64,000 nucleotides of DNA from Strongylocentrotus purpuratus (Eukaryota > Echinodermata > Echinoidea > Camarodonta > Strongylocentrotidae). The stretch spans positions 5,367,077 to 5,431,076 of the forward strand of contig NW_022145604.1 in the NCBI RefSeq assembly GCF_000002235.5. Direction: 5' to 3'. A model generated the notes under the pieces. That model was not told the DNA's origin, searched no databases, and worked only from the letters and a program-made list of their open reading frames with translations. Numbering within the stretch: position 1 is the stretch's first letter; the number at the start of each line of letters is the position of its first letter. A program made the position numbers and the translations under genes. This document shows positions 1 to 10,957 of this stretch, in pieces.

Positions 1-70
1 CCAGCCGTTGCCAGATCATAGACTCTGGCTTACAAATAGCCCAAATTGGTATATAAAATAGCCCACTTAC

Positions 71-193
71 CCGCTAGCCATTGCCACGTCATAAACGCCA
101 CTCTTGATGCCTCCTGCTGCGTTCATAAAGGCTTGAAGACCTGAAGAACATTGTCTGTTTACTGTGTTGATTGGTACTGACTCTGGGATACCA
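71..193 (-). CDS. ACAA1: ACAA1 exon 3 (active-site cysteine exon)
   Basis: Acceptor tttacag|TGG (edge 193) and donor AGCGG|GTAAGTG (edge 71). 123 bp, entering in phase 2 and leaving in phase 2. It encodes GIPESVPINTVNRQCSSG and LQAFMNAAGGIKSGVYDVAM. The Cys in NRQCSSG is the acyl-accepting nucleophile of thiolases. Confidence 0.95.
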
Positions 194-3100
194 CTGTAAA
201 CAAAACAAAAAAGTAACTGGTTTTGTCTTTATAGTTTATAGTTTTCTAATGGTACTGTTGATGTATGTATCATTATGACTACCATCATGGTCATTGTCAT
301 CATCATCATCATCATCTCCCTTACAATCTTTTAAGTTTATAATCTCAATTACTGAAATTATAATATTTTTCATCATCACAAATATTCTCATACCAATGCC
401 CAAGCATTGCATGCAATATCATCAGGGATGTCACATTTTTGTGTATTCAGTATTTTATCCATACTGGTTACACCATGACTACAAATACAATTACTAACAG
501 CAGAAGCAGCATCATCATCACGTTCATCATCTCCATCGCATAAGATCATTATTATCATCCCTACTACCACTACTACCAAAACTATCATCACTATTAACCC
601 CACCACCACCATCCTCACCATCAAATGATCCCACCAGCATCACCACCACCATTATCTCTACCAAAACCTTCACCACCAAAACCATCCCTACCATTAACAT
701 AATCATCCCCATTATCCACACAATTACCACCACATCATCATACTTATCGAGGGGTCAGTGACACAAAGACTTAACTCCATTTTGGCCATTTTGAGAAAAA
801 GTGGTTTATGTGTCACTAAGCACTTTGGCCTTAAGGAGTTAAGTCTATGTTTCACTAGCCATTGACTGCAATGGGGTGTTCGGTGGAGTTAAGTCTTTGT
901 GTTTCCTGGAAAGCCCACATTTGTCTGAACATTTTTATATCAAATACTAATTTTTGCAAAATATGGAGTTACATCTTTGTCTCACTGAACCCTTGTTATG
1001 TAAACCTTTGTCTTCAGCTCACCTGTAGAACTGAGCGAACCTGGCATGAATAGCCCCTCCCCCTGGTAACAGCACATTCCCGACAACAATGTCTCCCAGC
1101 CTGTCCGGGGAGATCTTGGTCTCATCCAGCACCCCCTTGAAAGCCGCAGCCAGTAAATCATCAGGGCGGGTGTCCTGAATGGCATAGAATACGAGTCAGA
1201 TATCATGAGATAATGCAAATGTGTATGTACAACTACAATTGTACATTCACTATCAATGTAGCAATAAAGCACAATAACTGTTTCTAATATGAAGCCAGGG
1301 ATAATAATCGGGAGCGCCAAGAGCGTAAAGTCTGACAGATATAAGAAATTTACTACACAAGAAACCAATATTGTTATAATTACTATTACCACTTGCAATA
1401 TAAACCATGTACATGTATAGGTAATACTGACTTAAAAGCTTACAGTATTGACTGGCAAAAAAGTAGGCAAACTGAAAAAGAGAGAAGCTTTGGGATAAAT
1501 ATATCAAATGAAACTGTAAAAGAAGGGAAAACACAATATCAGGAAAGGGCAAGGGGAAACAGAGATTATAACAAGAAACATTTGATAAATTGATTTTCTA
1601 ACATTATATCCTTATTAAAATTAATGTTATAATGCATATTATTCAATTAAAGGTATTTTATGTATATTTGTTTTCAAAGAAATACTCCTAATTGAATTCA
1701 AACTGGTTGAGCCCATTAATTAATCACAATAACTACAAAAAATAACTGAATTCCAAGACATTTGATTTTTCATTTTCAAGGGATCTATTACCCAAGTACA
1801 TACATTCTGATATACCTGTAGGAGCTTTACCCTAAACTATGCCACAGATATTTCAGTACCATACATGTATTTTTATTCACCAAGAAAGAAGACCAATGGA
1901 ATTTGACCTTTATTGACATTCTGTTTAGTCAATAGACTCAATAGACCTGTAACCTTTATCTAGACATTTTACAAATTAAAAGTGAGAGATTATTGCTATG
2001 TCATGCGCTATTTCCTAGCTCCTATTCATAATGTGGATAACAATTTGTACCCTTTCTTGTCATTACAAGTATCACAACATGTACATGTATGTTAAAATAT
2101 ATAAGTTTAATAATGTTTACAGACTTTTCTTATGGAAAAATGTTTGATCCTTGCTACATTATACTATTTCATGAAATGTACATCCAAGCATCATTTGTAA
2201 CATTCAAATGAAAATTAGCATTTAAACAGGTTGTTAGTTTTAGTCTAATTTAGGAATTTGGCAGAGAATGCTGATTACATGACTGCAAGACTATATGGGT
2301 CCTGACCTGGAGTATCAACAGACTCACAAAGCAAATATAGACCTATAGTAGATGTAGATGTACATGCAAGTCCCCAGCCGTTGAATTGTGCAGGTACAAT
2401 ATGAAGTACACATAGTCTATAATCACAGACCCTGATTGCAAATTTTGTGAACTTGCCATTATTTAGCAAAGTATTTTGTAGTAAATGAAAGAAGCGAAAC
2501 AATTCAAGGTCTTGCCAAGTTTTCTCTAGTGTGCCTAGAGCTTTGATTCCTGAACAACTTAACAACTTGATGTTTGTATCGCAATAGAAGTTACAAGTGT
2601 TGAGACAACTCATTGTGTTAGCTAGTTGACTTTGCTATAACATTCATTCAATCGCAAACTCTTCACTTCTTTGTTTAAAGACTGTCAATAATACTGGGCC
2701 AGAAGGGATTAGACCACACAGCGAGGTCACTGACAGGTGGCTATCTCATTAACTCAGCTCTCAACTAAGATAAGAAAAAGAGGATCATGAGGGATCAACA
2801 GGCACCGATTGGGGAAGTTTTCTATATAGAGGGAGCAAGAAGCTACAAGTAGGACAGTGGGGCTTTAAAGAAGTGCCTGCTTATAATTATATGAAAGGCG
2901 AAAAGCTGTGAAGTGCTGATTTTGTCTTCAGGCTAGCTAGTAAACACATTTTAGCCCCTACTGACAGCATAAATTAGGAGAAAATACACTTTTTCATCAT
3001 TCTAATCACACTTTTCTCACAAATTATATCCCCCCCCCCTCTCCTCCTCCTCCTCCTCCTCCTCCTCCTCCTCCTTATTCTTCTTCTAAATATAAAATAC

Positions 3101-3394
3101 TAAATAACACTTATAAAAACTAGGATTGTCTTGTTTAACCTTAAATGAACCCTTTCTGGCTTTCCCGATGGGCGTTCTCAGCGCTGACACAACCACCACA
3201 TCGTCTGTATTTTTCTTCCTCTCTGCCACGGCCCGCCGCTGAACCGTCCCGCCTGCCGCCGCCAGTGTCGGGGTACAGCTGTGCAGTCTTGCAGCGGTCC
3301 CTGTAGCAGGGATCCCATGCTGAATTCCCCGGGAAAGATGACCTAACAAAGCATTCATTCGATGCATACTGGGCTCTTGTGAATGCGACATCAA
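71..3394 (-). CDS. ACAA1: Peroxisomal 3-ketoacyl-CoA thiolase, 5' part of gene (three exons)
   Basis: Thiolase of peroxisomal fatty-acid beta-oxidation: it cleaves 3-ketoacyl-CoA with CoA to acetyl-CoA and a shortened acyl-CoA. Three exons splice cleanly (3394-3140, 1174-1023, 193-71) with phases 0 and 2 matching at each junction. The product runs from an N-terminal PTS2-like nonapeptide, RMNALLGHL, through VVVVSALRTPIGKARKGSFK, the PDDLLAAAFKGVL and LGDIVVGNVLLPGGGAIHAR blocks, to the active-site segment NRQCSSGLQA holding the nucleophilic cysteine. Order and spacing match animal ACAA1, whose human protein also begins with a PTS2 (RLQVVLGHL). The remaining two thirds, including the C-terminal catalytic residues, lies beyond base 1. 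Of several in-frame ATGs I favour 3367, because MHRMNALLGHL then aligns end to end with human MQRLQVVLGHL; 3394 is the longest choice. Very sure of family, sure of the peroxisomal type. Confidence 0.95.
295..740. repeat. Degenerate (CAT)n / (ACC)n trinucleotide tract
   Basis: A run of cat at 298-316 followed by several hundred bases of imperfect atc, acc and cat triplets. The short Val/Met- or Ser-rich frames across it are products of the repeat. Confidence 0.8.
750..993. mobile_element. Short MITE with about 31-bp terminal inverted repeats
   Basis: The left end AGGGGTCAGTGACACAAAGA and the reverse complement of the right end, AGGGTTCAGTGAGACAAAGA, match nearly base for base and continue into a shared TTAACTCCAT / GTAACTCCAT. 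The interior repeats gagttaagtct twice more. About 244 bp, no coding capacity. Superfamily not assigned; target duplication unclear. Confidence 0.7.
1023..1174 (-). CDS. ACAA1: ACAA1 exon 2
   Basis: Bounded by acceptor ...gccattcag|GAC (edge 1174) and donor TTCTACAG|GTGAGC (edge 1023). 152 bp, entering in phase 0 and leaving in phase 2. It encodes DTRPDDLLAAAFKGVL then GNVLLPGGGAIHARFAQFY, colinear with the human DTTPDELL and GNVLQPGAGAIMARIAQF segments. Confidence 0.95.
2675..2868 (+). mobile_element. MITE family A, copy 1 (TTAA-flanked)
   Basis: About 190 bp. Shares the interior 'ctatctcat...ctcagctctc...agaaaaagaggatcatg' with copies near 23.6, 29.8, 40.6 and 43.7 kb. Ends are TTAA+AGACTGTC and GGGGCT+TTAA. 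No open frame of note. Confidence 0.8.
3040..3075. repeat. (CTC)n microsatellite
   Basis: About twelve ctc triplets following a C run, in ACAA1 intron 1 about 65 bp from the exon 1 donor. Confidence 0.95.
3140..3394 (-). CDS. ACAA1: ACAA1 exon 1 (PTS2 signal and start of thiolase domain)
   Basis: Up to 85 codons, ending AAG|GTTAAA (donor GT at 3139-3138, phase 0). ATGs lie at 3394, 3391, 3367 and 3358. PTS2 fits [RK]-x-x5-[HQ]-[LA], with Met in the second place where Leu/Val/Ile is usual. A Ser/Thr/Ala-rich linker follows, as expected for a cleavable presequence, then the thiolase fold starts at DDVVVVSALRTP. Confidence 0.93.
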
Positions 3395-3487
3395 TCTAAC
3401 TGAGACCAGAAAAGGTTTTAACCTTTACAAAGATGCTGTTTCAAGGCCTTTCCACCGTTTCGCTCCTCTTTTTTAGGAAGAAGAACT

Positions 3488-3500
3488 TGGTCAAAGTTCA
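3488..3500 (+). promoter_or_regulatory. DR1 nuclear-receptor element upstream of ACAA1
   Basis: TGGTCA-A-AGTTCA: two AGGTCA-like half-sites in direct repeat with one spacer base, matching the HNF4/PPAR-RXR type of site. It lies 121 bp upstream of the favoured ATG (3367). Mammalian peroxisomal thiolase genes are PPAR targets; binding here is inference from the motif alone. Confidence 0.45.
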
Positions 3501-3643
3501 AGAAAGGGTGTGTGTGTGGGCGATGTAAACATTATAGCTTTGTTTCCAGCTGTTTTTGGTTATTAATTTGTTATAGTACTATTCTTTCTTCAAGACGCTA
3601 AAAAAAATTTAAAAAATCGCAGAATGAAAATGAGGGAGGCCGA

Positions 3644-3667
3644 GGGGGGGGGGGGGGGGGGGGGGGG
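3644..3667 (+). repeat. Poly(G) run, 24 bases
   Basis: Uninterrupted G run about 280 bp upstream of the ACAA1 start; potential G-quadruplex former. Confidence 0.95.
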
Positions 3668-4014
3668 TTGGCATCATAATTTGTATTCCACAAGTCTGAC
3701 CGGAACTATTGTGCTTGCTTCTGCCCATGAAAGCATTGCCCTAGATCATTGCTTCTCCCTTAATTACTAAGGTTTATAAATGGATCTCCCAAATAGGAAA
3801 GCAAACAGAACTGTAGTTCGGATCTCATATAATACTGGTTGGAATTTAGCAAAAGAGAGCAGAGTGTGTGCAAACTGAATAATATGAAATTGATGTAAAG
3901 ACCTGTATATATTAACATGGTCCTCTTCTTTGACCATGTTTTGCTCATATTTGCCTAATTTCATCCATTCTATATGATCATTATGGTAGATTTCTTTTCT
4001 TCATCTATTATCAA

Positions 4015-4018
<4 letters not shown>

Positions 4019-4052
<34 letters not shown>

Positions 4053-4081
4053 ACCACTTACTTTCTTTCCTCTCTCTCCCA

Positions 4082-4133
<52 letters not shown>
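4019..4133 (+). repeat. (CT)n microsatellite
   Basis: Two CT arrays separated by about 30 bp of mixed pyrimidines, ending in TTC repeats. Confidence 0.97.
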
Positions 4134-4136
<3 letters not shown>

Positions 4137-4439
4137 TCTTCTTCTTCTTTGGGCTAGTCCAGGGTATATAGGTATCATGTAAAAAGAGTATGATAGAATA
4201 AACTTCATTGGACAATAACAATTATATTGAAATTGAAATCAGTTTGGAATATTGGAACAATCTTCATACTCTAATGGGTCACCCAACTTCATACAATCAA
4301 CGATAATCCTCTGTATAATTCCTTGATATGACTTGTTACATCATGGGACAGATTTTGCTCTCATTTGCCTGAATCCATCCATTTATTTGATCATTATATT
4401 CCTTTTATTCTATTTCTTCTTCTCTCTTTTACTATCAAC

Positions 4440-4461
4440 CATTCCTCCCTCCCTCCCTCCC

Positions 4462-4499
<38 letters not shown>
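4440..4499 (+). repeat. (CCCT)n then (CT)n microsatellite
   Basis: Follows a second copy of the roughly 100-bp sequence that also precedes the 4019 array. Confidence 0.95.
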
Positions 4500-4501
<2 letters not shown>

Positions 4502-6012
4502 GAATTCTCCCAAAATAGACGTAAAAAAAACTTTCAAAGAACAAAAGTGTTTCTCTTCTTATAAGTCCAACATGAAATATGGACTTGGTATATATTTTTC
4601 ATAGATCAATTCAGTAGTAGTAGTATTAGTACAGATGAGATATTTACAAGGTCACTGTGAAGGTCACCAAAAAGCAATCCCTGTAAAAGTGACACAATAC
4701 TACAGAAAGGCACAGAAAATGAGTTTGACATCATACTCTCATAATTATTTGTACGTGGTATCAGTTTACAATTTATAAACAAGATGCTACAAGCTGTACT
4801 AAATGAACATGATGACAGGTTTTCTCATCAAATACGCTTTAAAAAAAAATATTATTTACCAGCTTCCTAATCCATATTGGATGTTAAGGCCTAGTACCCT
4901 AGAAATAGTTAATTCTGCATAACTTGAAGTCAAATCAATTGTTTGGACACAACTATGCAAAAAATTTGAATTTTCTGTAAGTCAAACTATTTTTCTGTTC
5001 TGGCCCAAACTGATATGACTTATTCAGAGTTAATTATATTCAAATGAAACAAAGAATCGCAAAGACTCTCAAAAAATCAACCTAACCTAAGGCAGTTTCA
5101 ATGACCTTGTTAGTCATCCATTGCAGTGTTCAAACATGACCAATACCGTATTACACATTTCTAAAGGCAATGCCATTAAAATTGCCATTAAGTTGATTTG
5201 TTGAAAGTACTTGTGTTCATGTAACTAATTTTAAAGCATTAAAAGTAAACTTCTTACAGGCTATTCCTGATGATATTGCCTGAAGACTCCTAACATAGCA
5301 GCAACCACTGTAAACAATCAGAATACCATGATCAAAATGTATTAAAAGAGAAGGAATGAAATTCTGATACATGGTAATGGCATAACAAATATAATGAATC
5401 CAAAAGCACAGGAGTTTTAATTTTGATTTTATATTGATACAAATCAAAAGTAGGCCAAGCAGCGATTTAGGTTGTAATTCCATTTTGTTACATAGCACCA
5501 TCATTCTTCAAAATTAGCCCTATCATATAATATAATTGAAAAGCCATTTCTTACAAATGAACCTGCAGGAATTAGACTTTTTTTCATGATGATCGTTTAT
5601 AGTATAAAATTTGCTGTTCCCTGGCACAATCTTACATATAGGTGGCACTGAATCATTCAAAATTATGATCTATTATTTTACAATAACCCCCAAGTATCAC
5701 AATTGATTCAATATCTTCCTTTCTACAACAAGCAGCTTTCAGAACGATTGACACAACCACTTGTAACAAGATCTTAAAGACTTTAACAAAATCAACAAAA
5801 GGGGAAATCCCTATTGTATTGGCTATAGACATCATGTTTGCTTTATGTGTAACCTGTCATTGTAATGTTCACATATTACAGCAGGTGATGGGCAAAGGCT
5901 TTAGAAATTGCTTTAGGTTTATTTTTGAAAGTCTTTGTGATCAAGCTCTTCATGCAATCAATTATATCAACATTTCCTTTTTTATCCACCTCCCTGCATC
6001 CCATCCTAATAT

Positions 6013-6153
6013 CAAGGATGCCAGTTAGAATTGATCAGAGGGCCTGATAATCACCTAGAATGAGCTAGTTGGACACAAAAAAGCCTAAACTACGCTCTGA
6101 AAATAATTTGCCAGGGCCTGAATTCAGGCTATTGCCTGAAAACTGGCATCCCT
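6013..6153. mobile_element. Small MITE with GGATGCCAGTT ends
   Basis: The left end (aaGGATGCCAGTTagaatt) and right end (aaAACTGGCATCCctg) are inverted repeats around about 115 bp; a second internal pair, GGCCTGA/TTCAGGC, also pairs. No coding capacity. Confidence 0.65.
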
Positions 6154-7445
6154 GTTTTGTTATTCTTATGAAGAGAACCAAGTAATCATCAATTCTTGAT
6201 CATCAAACAATCATCCACATACTCCCTAAACGCAACTCGTAATAACTGATATCTTGCTGAACGCTCATTTTCTACAAATCTAGTCATAAGTTATTACATG
6301 ATCAAGTATTATATGACAATTAGTAATGTATAAAAAAGTAGATACACATTATCACAAATATGAATGGAAAAAATACAGAATATGAATCTCTCAAAGTGTA
6401 CAAAGAAAGTTGTAAGAAAATAAAACCTAAAATGCAAATGATTCATTTAATATTGATCAAAGGTTTCATGGAACCAAATTTAGCCTTCTGTTTTGGTCTT
6501 GCGAGTCTTCTGATAATAAAAATGCTAACATCCCAAACGGGCCGATATTTATTGATTACCGGCCAATTTAGAGTTGGTCTGGCAGAGTAACTCTAGTTTG
6601 AGACTATGGTATTCCTAAAACGAAAATGCAAAATAATGAATTTAAAGAAGTATATTTCAAACAATTTAGAATAAATATATTTCTCACTAACAAATATGCA
6701 GAAAATATACATGGACTGCTTTAAAGAACTAAGGAGTCAATCTTTAGTGAAGCCAGTTTTAATTTCAAGGAATTTTAGTTTAAAAAAACATATTTTGAAC
6801 CCTTTGGGGCTCTTTTTTTTTTCTTTTACAGGAAGAGAACCGTACATCTTTTGCACACAAGTTTATACAACAGAACCACATATGAAACTGACAATGTGGC
6901 AATGTGGCAATTAATGAATTATAAGGCATGATAACTCCTACTACTACTACAAAACAATCTTTTTTAATGTACATGATTATATCATATCCTGGCATGTACA
7001 TGGTACATGTACTATTCAAAGAAAAACATAAAAGGCAAAGTTACTAACTATGAAATTTCAAATTGACACCATCAGTGCTTTAATTTCACATTCATATTTT
7101 CTATAAAAGTTAGAGATAAAAAGACACCTACATGTAGGAGTAAGGAAATTAAACAGTAAGAAAACTAATCATACAGAATAAATAGACAAGTAGGACATCT
7201 TTAAGAAACACATCAGAAAATATACAAAAGCATGAAGTACATAATATATCAAGCCGGTGATTGAATATAACACAATAAAAATGTTTGTAAAACAGTTTTA
7301 AATTCTGCAGTTCAAGAAAATTCAAATACAGACATGGCTAAGGCACTAAAATTATGTATCATTGAGTTGATTAGTTTAACAGAAGCATTCATCAACGTCT
7401 TTGGTCCAACTGCGCAAAGGCCGACGCAAGAAAGTTTAAATCTGG

Positions 7446-7594
7446 GCCCCCATTTCACAAACATCATCATCAGTGACAAATGATAGTTTTTGTTATGAGC
7501 TAGTGAAATCCTTGCTTCTGATTGGTTATCAGCAGATTGTCACTGATTTTTGTCATTTGTCATTGAATAAAGGCTTTGTGAAACGGGTTCCTGT
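7446..7594. mobile_element. Small MITE with CCATTTCACAAA ends
   Basis: Left GGGCCCCCATTTCACAAA and right CTTTGTGAAACGGGTTCC are imperfect inverted repeats. A related end (ctttgtgaaacgg ... gaaacggccccc) occurs at 52690-52790. Confidence 0.6.
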
Positions 7595-9532
7595 TCACTC
7601 CGTAAGCATTCAACAACAGTTTGCAAACCACTCAACAAGTTAACAGTACTTACTCCAAAACATGAAATAAATAAGACTACTTTCAATGCAAGCTTTACCA
7701 CATAAAATGATATCAAAGACAAATATGTTTAAAATATTGCAGCTCGGATGCCATTTGACAGATGGAAACAACATGTGAGCAGCCATTGTGCATATGGACC
7801 CAAAGGCATATCATCCAAATCAAAATATACAAAAGCAAATACAAAGCAGTACCAAGTCCTAAACGAGGTATAGTTTGGTTTACCCCACATACTTCTGTGA
7901 CAACTGCTCCAGAGGCAAGGTTGTACACTAAGCGATTTCCTAACTCCTACCCTGGACCAAACACAACATGTACATATTTATTTTCTTGCAGCATACAAGA
8001 TTGTGTAATGCCAAGAATATTCAAAAGAGGTGAAAATATTTGAATTTTCAAATTGGCAACAATGATAAAATCAAAATGTTTACTATCTTTAATAAAACAA
8101 ACCATAATCTTCGTTCCTATCTCTCCCAGGTAAACAGGTGAAATTTTTCTGTCACACTCGTCACTTAGGGAAAAATACAGCAGTGTTGCCAATTTGATGA
8201 AGAAAGGATTATTTATTTAGTCCTTTACAAAATTGGCCACTATGGGACAATAGTTATTTATCAGTTCAAACATTCACAGTGACTTGGTGTGGGACCCCCA
8301 CTTTTTGCTTAAAATCTTCTAATAAGAAATGAAGAAATACTGTACATAACTAATAGCCTGCAACCTCAAAATACAAATCAAAGTACAGGAGCAGATGTTT
8401 GATTGCATATCTTACAGGCATAATGCACTTGAAATGATAAACAATACTAGAATAGCAAATGTACTAATGTGAAGTATGAGTTTTAGGTCAATAAAGCAAT
8501 TTAGTAACATAAATATAATGGGGAAAAAATATGGCAAAAATGGAAACACAAACTACATGTAAATGGAGAATTACGAATCGCAGAATACAATAATTACAAT
8601 ATAATTGCAATTTAGCATGATCATGAACATGTGTATAAATTGACATATAACTGTACTAATATTTTCCAAACACAGAGATAGAAAAAGAGTATAAAAATAC
8701 AAGATGAATCTGTGATATATGTTCAAGTTTGATTTGAGTGCTACTCATTAAAAAATGCTATGCAAATTATCAACGTATGGAGATGGCACTAAAGTAATGT
8801 TGGACTGAGGTTAAGATGTTTAGGCTAGAAAGAAAAAGATCAGAAAAAAATGTACAAATTGTGTACATACTGCAGAATAAGACCTATCTAGAGCTATTAA
8901 AAGAGTCTACCACTGCCCTTTCTTCACCATTACCAGTTTAGCAGGCCAATAATAACCATGTAATTGTAGCATTTTTTGAGAGTCACATTCTTCTATTGGG
9001 TGAAAAAAGAAAAGGAGATCTGGCACAGGGCGGCGAAACAGCATTGCGTGTTTGATTTTTAATACCGGTAATCAATAAAAAATAAAATATTTAAAAAAAA
9101 CCTACCACATCACAACCATCATCTCTTTTCTTCCACCACGCACACACTGCCGCACTAATGTTCAACACCAGAAACATACTGTACAATGTACATCTAACTG
9201 TATATGTATCTACCAATTTAAGAAAGACATTAAATAATTTTCTTTGAATAAAATCAACGTAAAGCACAAGAAATCTTCCTTCTACACGTACATCTACATT
9301 TAGAAAGACCTGTGTGCGTTCATACACCTCTCCCCTACATCTTATGTCTTAGTTCTACCCATTTTGATTTTTGATGTTTGAAATTTGCTCACACTGGTAT
9401 ATCTAGTTCATAATACTAGTGACTAAAGAAAGCGTGACAACTCATGATAGACTCTATACGTTTTGAATGATATGAAATCTCCCGAACATTGTCAAAAAAA
9501 TGATATCAAACATCATTAACATAAGAAACAGA

Positions 9533-9665
9533 AAAGGTGGCCACTGCAGACAGGTGGCCTTTCTAGACAGGTTCTATGACACACACTTCGTTCTCAAGGG
9601 AGACAAACTGCATGACCATTCTAAGAAGGTGGCCTTTATGAAGAGGTGGCAACTACAACCAGGTA
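9533..9665. mobile_element. Tc1/mariner-like MITE remnant (family T)
   Basis: Shares the 'gacaggtggc.tt.ctagacaggttc' interior of family T (best copies 14488 and 21616). Ends not clear here. Confidence 0.5.
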
Positions 9666-10822
9666 TGTACAATCATAAATTCTTCTGAACTTGCTACAAT
9701 AAATTTTGAAACAAGTTGACGACGGATGATCAAACACATGACAAAAAACGAATATCAAAGACAGAGAAATCGCCCAATAGAAATGGAAATCAAATACCTT
9801 AAAACCAAGAAATCTGGCATGCATGAAACTTTCGCAAATTTGACAAGTGGTTTGAATTCAAGAAAGTATCACGCGGTGAAATATCACAATTAGATTGAGT
9901 CACAATGATTGCAACATGCATTCACAGAAGAAGAAAAATTGTGAAAACGGCAATCATTATTCAACGCGGTACAGTTTCATGTTGCAAAACATTCTTGTTT
10001 TACAGTTACCCCTGACTAAAGACAAAACAACATAAATTGGAACTTTCTCAAAATGGATGGATAAAGAGCATTCATATTCTATTCATAATCTAAAAAAATA
10101 CAAAAAAGAATACTACAAAAAATTTAAGTCACATCAGCTGATAATTTGTTGTCTAAAACGAAACCTTATTGCTCTTCTTCAACTTGCCATGACGACATTC
10201 GACAAGTCTAATAAACTGGAATCCATAAAAAGACATCACATGTGCTTGTTTTGGGGCAAATCAAAGGTACAGATTTATCCCATTGTTCAAGACAACATAA
10301 ACATCAAATAATTTGATTTATTTGCGGGTTAAATTGAGTGTATACATGTACAGTAGCTCTACTAGAGCATCTAAGAACAAATATTACCAAAAGATGATAC
10401 TCATAAAATAGATTGTTTTTCATAACTCGATGATGTTTGGTAAATATGGGACACAAAATTACCAAATACCTTCGATTTTGCCAGTTCAACCTCACAGGAA
10501 AAAACTTATCGCATAATTGTTAATTGAAAACTCCAAATCGATTAAAAATCATAAAATGCTTTTGTATTGTCTACCTCAGATAGAAACAAAATTGATATAT
10601 TTATATCCTTGTATTTAGATATCTCATTAAAAGTTTGGGTGCCTCCTTGAGTGTGAAGTCCTGTGTTGATTTTAGGAGATATTCACAATCAGTTGTCAGA
10701 AGCAAAAAGCAGCATGTTGTCATACTATTTCTCATTCAGAACCTTTCACACGTTCTTCAATCAACATTTGGAAAAGGCTATCACTAAAAAAAAATACCAC
10801 TTCTGCTTTGCCTTAGGTACTC

Positions 10823-10957
10823 TTAACTTATCAGGTCGAGCGTCTTAAGGTCCCATTTTTGTGACTTCTTTCCGTTGCAAGCCTGAACGCTAGGCTCCTC
10901 CTTTGACTTGTCGCTCAGATCAAGGCACAGGCCACTGCTGTGTTTCATCTCTTTCGA
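10823..10957 (-). CDS. GALNT1: GALNT coding exon 10 (lectin gamma repeat, stop)
   Basis: Acceptor gttttgcag|TCG (edge 10957); 44 codons then TAA at 10825-10823. Encodes [16 protein letters not shown] ... [19 protein letters not shown]. It carries the CLD and QKW signatures of the third ricin-type repeat. The C-terminus is slightly shorter than in vertebrate GALNT1. Confidence 0.93.
   Translation of the reverse strand, partial: SKEMKHSSGLCLDLSDKSKEEPSVQACNGKKSQKWDLKTLDLIS

Larger units (their letters stand above)
194..1022 (-). other. ACAA1 intron 2
   Basis: Non-coding. It holds a degenerate CAT/ACC trinucleotide tract (about 295-740) and one small inverted-repeat element (750-993). Nothing else recognised. 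Confidence 0.85.
1175..3139 (-). other. ACAA1 intron 1
   Basis: AT-rich non-coding DNA with one TTAA-flanked element of family A (2675-2868) and a (CTC)n array at 3040-3075. No other gene seen on either strand. Confidence 0.85.
3395..10822. other. Intergenic region between ACAA1 start and transferase stop
   Basis: No coding exon found. The left part must contain the ACAA1 5'UTR and promoter; the right part the 3'UTR of the transferase, whose polyadenylation site I cannot fix because tttatt (minus-strand aataaa) is common in this AT-rich DNA. It holds a 24-base G run (3644-3667), a duplicated block with CT arrays (3935-4500), small MITEs at 6013 and 7446, and a Tc1-like remnant near 9.53 kb. 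The remainder is anonymous. Confidence 0.7.
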
